Below are positions 13,234 through 18,707 of a stretch of 18,707 nucleotides of DNA, piece after piece. The first letter of the stretch is position 1. Every line of letters starts with the position of its first letter. Both the position numbers and the translations under genes were made by a program. Source of the stretch: Rhizobium sp. Q54 (lineage in GTDB: Bacteria; Bacteroidota; Bacteroidia; Flavobacteriales; Flavobacteriaceae). The stretch is taken from positions 1 to 18,707 of the forward strand of contig CALPLL020000010.1 of assembly GCA_943324395.2 (NCBI GenBank), given 5' to 3'. Below the pieces are notes generated by a model. That model made no database searches. It was not told the DNA's origin and saw only the letters and a program-made list of their open reading frames with translations.

Positions 13234-14508
13234 ATGACATTCCAAAACACCCTTGAATTTGCCAAAAATCTTGATATCCAAGACCATTTAAATGAATATA
13301 GGAAAGAGTTTTATTTTCCAAAAGTTAATGGTAAACAAGTAATCTATTTTACAGGTAATTCACTTGGACTACTTTCTAAAAGAGCTAAAAATTACGTAGA
13401 TGATATTATGAACGATTGGCAAAATCTAGCCATTGAAGGATATTTTCATGCCGAAAAACCTTGGTTGGATTATCATGAACGATTTGCAAAACCATTGAGT
13501 AATATTGTTGGTGCATTGCCATCTGAAGTTACTGTTATGAACACTTTGACAGTAAATCTTCATTTGCTAATGGTGTCATTTTATAAACCGCAACCCAAAA
13601 AATTTAAAATTCTGTGTGAAGCCAAAGCTTTTCCAAGCGATCAATATATGATGCAAAGTCAAGTTCAATTTCATGGTTATAATCCTGAGGAAGCGATTGT
13701 GGAAATACATCGTAGAGAAGGAGAACACAACCTTCGATTAGAAGATATTTTAGCTAAGATTGAAGAGCTTGGTGATGAATTAGCTTTACTATTAATAGGT
13801 GGACTAAATTATTATACCGGTCAAGTTTTTGACATGAAAACGATTACCGAAGCGGGTCATAAAGTAGGAGCTTTTGTAGGCTGGGATTTAGCGCATGCCG
13901 CAGGAAACATTAAATTAGAATTACACGATTGGGATGTAGATTTTGCCTGTTGGTGCAGTTATAAATACATGAATTCAGGTCCAGGAAACGTATCAGGTTG
14001 CTTTATTCATGAAAAGCACCACAACAATATGAATCTCAACCGATTTGCAGGTTGGTGGGGACATAATAAAGAAAGACGCTTTAAAATGGAACCTAAATTC
14101 GATCCGGTTCGTGGGGCTAATGGTTGGCAAATTAGTTGTTTACCAGTACTTTCTCTTGCGCCTTATTTAGCTTCGGTAGAAATGTTTGACGAAATTGGAA
14201 TGGACGCAATAATTTCGAAAAGAAACAAAATAACCTCATATTTAGAATTTATTTTGCTAGAAATTTCTCAAGAAGTAAAAGGTTCCTTTGAAATAATTAC
14301 ACCAGCAGATCCAAGTGAGCGAGGAAGTCAATTGTCAGTTTTACTTCATGGCGAAGGTAGAGAACTATTCGATTATTTAATGGCAAATGGCGTAATTGTA
14401 GATTGGAGAGAACCAAACGTTATCCGATTTGCGCCAGCTCCTTTGTATTGTTCCTTTGAAGATATGTATGAATTTGGTCAAATATTAAAAAGAGGTATAT
14501 TAAAATAG
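13234..14508 (+). CDS. kynU: Kynureninase
   Basis: The 424-residue PLP enzyme cleaves kynurenine (or 3-hydroxykynurenine) to anthranilate (or 3-hydroxyanthranilate) plus alanine, in Trp degradation and, with 3-hydroxykynurenine, in NAD synthesis from Trp. Signatures: YFTGNSLGL (38-46), EAKAFPSDQYM (129-139), GWDLAHAAGN (216-225, Asp218 and His221 near the cofactor), CWCSYKYMNSGPG with the Schiff-base Lys244, AGWWGH, and RGANGWQISCLPVLSLAPYLAS. The length is typical. The gene is alone between two terminators. Upstream, near-matches to the -7 box occur (TATATTTT at 13195-13202; TATTTTTA at 13206-13213) but no exact TAnnTTTG, so I list no promoter. Other kynurenine-pathway genes are not in the window. 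Confidence 0.95.
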   Translation: MTFQNTLEFAKNLDIQDHLNEYRKEFYFPKVNGKQVIYFTGNSLGLLSKRAKNYVDDIMNDWQNLAIEGYFHAEKPWLDYHERFAKPLSNIVGALPSEVTVMNTLTVNLHLLMVSFYKPQPKKFKILCEAKAFPSDQYMMQSQVQFHGYNPEEAIVEIHRREGEHNLRLEDILAKIEELGDELALLLIGGLNYYTGQVFDMKTITEAGHKVGAFVGWDLAHAAGNIKLELHDWDVDFACWCSYKYMNSGPGNVSGCFIHEKHHNNMNLNRFAGWWGHNKERRFKMEPKFDPVRGANGWQISCLPVLSLAPYLASVEMFDEIGMDAIISKRNKITSYLEFILLEISQEVKGSFEIITPADPSERGSQLSVLLHGEGRELFDYLMANGVIVDWREPNVIRFAPAPLYCSFEDMYEFGQILKRGILK

Positions 14509-14527
14509 TCTAGTTAAACTTCATATT

Positions 14528-14560
14528 AAAACCTGTTTGTTAATTCAAGCAGGTTTTTTT
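14528..14560 (+). terminator. Terminator of kynU
   Basis: AAAACCTGTTTG (14528-14539) pairs with CAAGCAGGTTTT (14546-14557), a 12-bp stem with one T-G wobble and a 6-nt loop. It is followed by a T tract through 14560. It lies 20 nt after the kynU stop. Confidence 0.9.
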
Positions 14561-14603
14561 GTAAAATGGCATTATGAAATTTACAATTTTTAATTTTATT
14601 TTT

Positions 14604-14633
14604 AATATACCCCTAAAATTTAGGGGGTGTATT
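14604..14633. promoter_or_regulatory. Imperfect palindrome upstream of amt, candidate operator
   Basis: CCCCTAAA (14610-14617) and TTTAGGGG (14619-14626) are exact inverted repeats around one central A. Beyond one extra G (14627), AATATA (14604-14609) pairs with TGTATT (14628-14633), with one T-G wobble. The single-base centre makes an RNA hairpin strained and favours a protein-binding DNA dyad. It lies 93 nt before the amt ATG. A second G run (14675-14680) follows. No exact TAnnTTTG box is found between them and the gene. Confidence 0.45.
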
Positions 14634-14725
14634 TATAAATTTAATAAAAATTATACTTTTTTTAATTTTTTTATGGGGGGTTACAAATGTTTTTTTACTT
14701 TTATTGTGAATTTAAATCAAAAACA

Positions 14726-16051
<1,326 letters not shown>

Positions 16052-16080
16052 ATTTAACTAAATTTTATTGATCTTTTTTT

Positions 16081-16117
16081 CGGAACAAATTTTCAAAAAA
16101 TTTGAGAATTTGTTCCG
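16081..16117 (+). repeat. 17-bp hairpin between amt and the porin gene
   Basis: CGGAACAAATTTTCAAA (16081-16097) and 16101-16117 are complementary over all 17 pairs, with one T-G wobble and a 3-nt AAA loop. The T run lies on the 5' side (16074-16080) and no T tract follows on the plus strand. The minus strand has an A tract instead. It is therefore not a canonical terminator for either direction. It could stabilise or process the amt-porin transcript, or be a dyad for a regulator of the porin gene. Confidence 0.7.
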
Positions 16118-16164
16118 AATATAGATTCCTATTTTCATTTTTTAACTACTAAATCAAACATAAC

Positions 16165-17160
16165 ATGAAGAAAATTACCCTTATTTTAGCATTGGCGTTA
16201 AGCGCTACAATTACATTTGGTCAAGACAAACCACTAGAAATTTCAGGATCAGCAGATTTGTATTATAAATATGATTTTTCTAAAACACCCAACATTCCAA
16301 CTAGCTTTGCTTCCGATCAAAATTCAGTTTCACTTGGAATGATTGACTTAATACTTAAGAAAAAAACTGGAAAATCATCATTTGTTGCAGAAGTTTCTTT
16401 TGGGCCAAGAGGAGCAGGGCAGTCAATTCCAGATGTAAATGGTCAATCGTATCATATTCAAAATTTATATGCAACTTATGAAGCTTCTGATAAATTAATT
16501 TTAACAGCAGGATATATGAGCACTTTTATTGGATATGAAGTGATTTCTCCATCTGGAAATTTTCATTATTCAACTTCTTATTTATTTACGAATGGTCCTT
16601 TTCAAAACGGTGGGGTGAAAGGAAATTATACTTTTTCCAAAAAAGTAAGTTTAATGATTGGTTTATTTAACGACCAGTGGAATACTTATCAAGCCAATTC
16701 TTCTCTTGGATTAAATGCCATTGGTACTCAGTTGTCATTAACTCCTTCTAAAGATTTTACGGCCTATGTTAATTATTTAAATGGATCGGCAAGCGGCAAA
16801 ATAGTAGATATTACAGCAAACTATCAAATTACTGATAAGTTTAAATTAGGTTTAAATGCAGCAGATTTTACAAGCAATGATCCCAAAAAAGGGTATTCAG
16901 GATTTGCTTTGTATCCTTCTTATTCTGTTAAAGACAATTTTAGCTTAGGATTACGTGCTGAATCTTTTAAATTTAATAATTCTGAAGATAATACTTCTTA
17001 CACTGGACTTACATTAACTGGTAATATTAAATCAGGAGGATTGACTTTTATTCCTGAAATTAGACTTGATAATGCTTCTCAAATGAAATTTGTTGATACA
17101 AGTTCAGCTTCAGTAAAATCTGCCTCACAAGTTTGTCTTGCAGTGGTTTATGTTTTCTAA
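16165..17160 (+). CDS. Outer-membrane beta-barrel porin, OmpL-like (BBP2 type)
   Basis: The 331-residue protein has a clear signal peptide (MKKITLILALALSATITFGQ). The mature part is barrel-like throughout, with alternating hydrophobic strands and Gly/Asn/Asp-rich turns, and it ends in an aromatic residue (VVYVF), as outer-membrane barrels do. The sequence from LEISGSADLYYKYDFS through FVAEVSFGPRGAG and LTAGYMSTFIGYEVISPSGNFHYSTS resembles the 'putative beta-barrel porin-2, OmpL-like' family. It is downstream of amt in the same direction, 113 nt away, and is followed by a terminator. An outer-membrane pore could supply the nitrogen compounds that Amt imports; this is inference from position only. 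Codon use and composition look like those of its neighbours. Confidence 0.8.
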   Translation: MKKITLILALALSATITFGQDKPLEISGSADLYYKYDFSKTPNIPTSFASDQNSVSLGMIDLILKKKTGKSSFVAEVSFGPRGAGQSIPDVNGQSYHIQNLYATYEASDKLILTAGYMSTFIGYEVISPSGNFHYSTSYLFTNGPFQNGGVKGNYTFSKKVSLMIGLFNDQWNTYQANSSLGLNAIGTQLSLTPSKDFTAYVNYLNGSASGKIVDITANYQITDKFKLGLNAADFTSNDPKKGYSGFALYPSYSVKDNFSLGLRAESFKFNNSEDNTSYTGLTLTGNIKSGGLTFIPEIRLDNASQMKFVDTSSASVKSASQVCLAVVYVF

Positions 17161-17194
17161 CGAATCATTTTTTTCTTTTTATATTTTTGTTTTT

Positions 17195-17223
17195 AAGACC
17201 CGATTTAGTCGGGTCTTTTTTTT
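17195..17223 (+). terminator. Terminator of the amt-porin unit
   Basis: AAGACCCGA (17195-17203) and TCGGGTCTT (17209-17217) form a perfect 9-bp stem with a 5-nt loop, leading into a T tract to 17223. It lies 35 nt after the porin stop. From here to 17359 I see no exact TAnnTTTG box; TAATTTTTG near 17311-17321 is a near-match with one extra spacer base. Confidence 0.9.
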
Positions 17224-17359
17224 AAGAATATTTTTTTTCAAACATTAATTTAACATAATATTAAATGGAAATTCAGTTATAAAGAATAATTTAGTGAAAC
17301 TTTGTAGTATAGTAATTTTTGAGAGCTTTTTTCATACTCGAAATTTAATTAAGCCAACC

Positions 17360-18707
17360 ATGTTTTTTAGATATCTATTTATTTTTTTAGTGTTGTTAAG
17401 CTGTAATATATCTATGGCGCAGGACACTACGAAAACGAAAGAAGAAACCAAAGAATATACTAAAATTCAAATATATTCTAACAAACATAAGTTTACCAAA
17501 TTTATATACAAACTCATATTCGAACCCATTTATAAACCAGCAGTAAAAAAGAATACCTTCAAAAGAGTTAAAAAATTGAATTTTGTTAATTTTGAAGGTA
17601 AAATAATTCGAAATATAACCATAAATTCCTTTGATCCATTTGGTTATTCGGTTAACGACAGTACTGAAACGCCAAAGAATATCTTTCTTAGAGCAGGAAA
17701 TTCCCTTCATATAAAAACGAAAAAATTAGCCATTAAAAATTTACTTTTAATAAAGGAAAACCAACCCTTAGATTCACTGCTAGTTAAAGAATCGGCACGT
17801 TTAATTAGAAGTCAAGGGTACATAAGCGAATTGTTATTAAATACAAAATTAGTTTCTAAAGACTCAGTGGATATTTCCATACGAATATTAGATTCCTGGA
17901 GTGCCGTCCCTCAATTTAATTTATCAAATACAAATTCAACTTTCTCATTAAAAGAAAAAAACTTTTTTGGACTAGGGCACGAATTTTTTAATTCGTATTC
18001 CAAAAATTTTACAGGAATTCATGACGGTTACAGTACCAGTTATACTATTCCAAACATAAAAAACACCTTTATCAAAACTACACTTGCGTATGGTATTGAT
18101 TTTGACCAAAACTACACGAAATTATTTAGTGCTGAACGGCCTTTTTATTCAACATTTACAAAATGGGCTGGGGGATTTTCAATGAGTCAAGTTTATGGAA
18201 GTCAAATCACTATAACACCCATGGAAACCTTCGAATTTAAAAAGTACAAAGCTAATTTTAATGATTATTGGGCTGGGCATTCGATTCAAATTTTTAAAGG
18301 AAATTCGGAATATCAAAGAAGTACAAATTTTTTCACTACCGCAAGATTTTACAATAAAAATTTTGTAGAAAATCCATTTATTGAGTTAAATAATCTTGGA
18401 ATTTATTCCAACGAAAATTTGTATTTGATTGGAATTGGCATCTCTTCTAGAAGTTACATTCAAGATAAATATATTTTTAACTTTAATATTGTTGAAGATA
18501 TAGCCACTGGATTTTCCTATTCCTTGACTGGGGGAAGTCAAAATAAAAACAAAGTAAATCGGGCTTATTTTGGAGGAAAAGCTGCGCTTGGTAATTTATT
18601 TAATTTTGGCTATTTAGGAACCCATTTTGAATATGGTACTTTCTATAATAACGGAAATTTTGAAGAAAGTGCTGCCGTATTGAAAGCCATTTATTTTACA
18701 AATTTAG
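17360..18707 (+). CDS. Predicted POTRA plus beta-barrel outer-membrane protein (partial, 3' end cut)
   Basis: The frame is open from ATG 17360 to the window end (449 codons), so the gene is truncated by the edge, not broken. MFFRYLFIFLVLLSCNISMAQ is a signal peptide; cleavage after SMA is more likely than at LLSC, but a lipobox cannot be excluded. Residues about 75-185 look like POTRA repeats: NFVNFEGKIIRNITINSFDPF, then LRAGNSLHIKTKKLAIKNLLL, PLDSLLVKESARLIRSQGYI and DSVDISIRILDSW. After that, EKNFFGLGHEF and strand-rich segments (YSTSYTIPNI, ERPFYSTFTKWAGG) resemble the start of an Omp85/TamA-type barrel. Omp85 proteins insert or secrete proteins at the outer membrane. I cannot name the family. 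The minus-strand open frame at 17396-17710 is only its shadow. Confidence 0.7.
   Translation, partial: MFFRYLFIFLVLLSCNISMAQDTTKTKEETKEYTKIQIYSNKHKFTKFIYKLIFEPIYKPAVKKNTFKRVKKLNFVNFEGKIIRNITINSFDPFGYSVNDSTETPKNIFLRAGNSLHIKTKKLAIKNLLLIKENQPLDSLLVKESARLIRSQGYISELLLNTKLVSKDSVDISIRILDSWSAVPQFNLSNTNSTFSLKEKNFFGLGHEFFNSYSKNFTGIHDGYSTSYTIPNIKNTFIKTTLAYGIDFDQNYTKLFSAERPFYSTFTKWAGGFSMSQVYGSQITITPMETFEFKKYKANFNDYWAGHSIQIFKGNSEYQRSTNFFTTARFYNKNFVENPFIELNNLGIYSNENLYLIGIGISSRSYIQDKYIFNFNIVEDIATGFSYSLTGGSQNKNKVNRAYFGGKAALGNLFNFGYLGTHFEYGTFYNNGNFEESAAVLKAIYFTNL

Noticed and set aside
14687..14725. Upstream ATG for amt, adding 13 residues
   Set aside because: The added stretch is not signal-like, while the ATG at 14726 gives a clean signal peptide.
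17396..17710. 104-codon minus-strand open frame
   Set aside because: It is antisense to a continuous plus-strand gene with a signal peptide and POTRA-like segments; the translation is low-complexity Phe/Ile/Tyr/Lys.

Overview
The window looks like a chromosomal segment of a gliding flavobacterium (Bacteroidota, close to Flavobacterium). Four things support this: the DNA is AT-rich; there is a GldA gliding-motility ATPase; promoters carry the Bacteroidota -7 box TAnnTTTG rather than Shine-Dalgarno-driven, sigma70-type starts; and DAHP synthase is fused to a C-terminal chorismate mutase in a pheA-aminotransferase-tyrA-aroG gene order. No mobile element, tRNA, rRNA, CRISPR array or pseudogene is visible.

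Layout: (1) 1-2675, methionine/C1 metabolism: the 3' end of metH, then metF, then a PagL-like lipid A deacylase with its own promoter. (2) 2686-4325, a GIN-domain lipoprotein that meets gldA (minus strand) tail to tail with a 2-bp gap. (3) 4326-4777, a 450-bp divergent intergenic region. It is not empty: it holds an 18-bp perfect palindrome, a TTG-N21-TAGATTTG promoter, a 25-codon leader peptide rich in Phe and Tyr codons, and mutually exclusive antiterminator and terminator hairpins. I read this as a ribosome-mediated transcription attenuator. (4) 4778-8797, the operon under that attenuator: prephenate dehydratase, an aromatic-type aminotransferase, prephenate dehydrogenase and the DAHP synthase/chorismate mutase fusion. 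It covers the entry step of the aromatic pathway and both the Phe and Tyr branches. (5) 8896-11880, a tightly packed rsgA-dtd-mazG-like-aroA operon, possibly leaderless. (6) 11881-12052, a REP-like GC-rich repeat and the queA promoter, then queA with its terminator. (7) kynU with its terminator. (8) 14561-17223, an ammonium transporter amt and an OmpL-like porin, with a dyad upstream and a 17-bp hairpin between them. (9) 17360 to the window end, the N-terminal part of a predicted POTRA plus beta-barrel outer-membrane protein.

Functional logic: regions 4, 5 and 6 carry most of the terminal aromatic amino-acid pathway (aroG/CM, aroA, pheA, tyrA, aminotransferase). The attenuator appears to let Phe-tRNA (and perhaps Tyr-tRNA) supply set readthrough into the whole pheA operon. 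This is the most interesting signal in the window. All assignments come from reading the sequence; no database search was possible.
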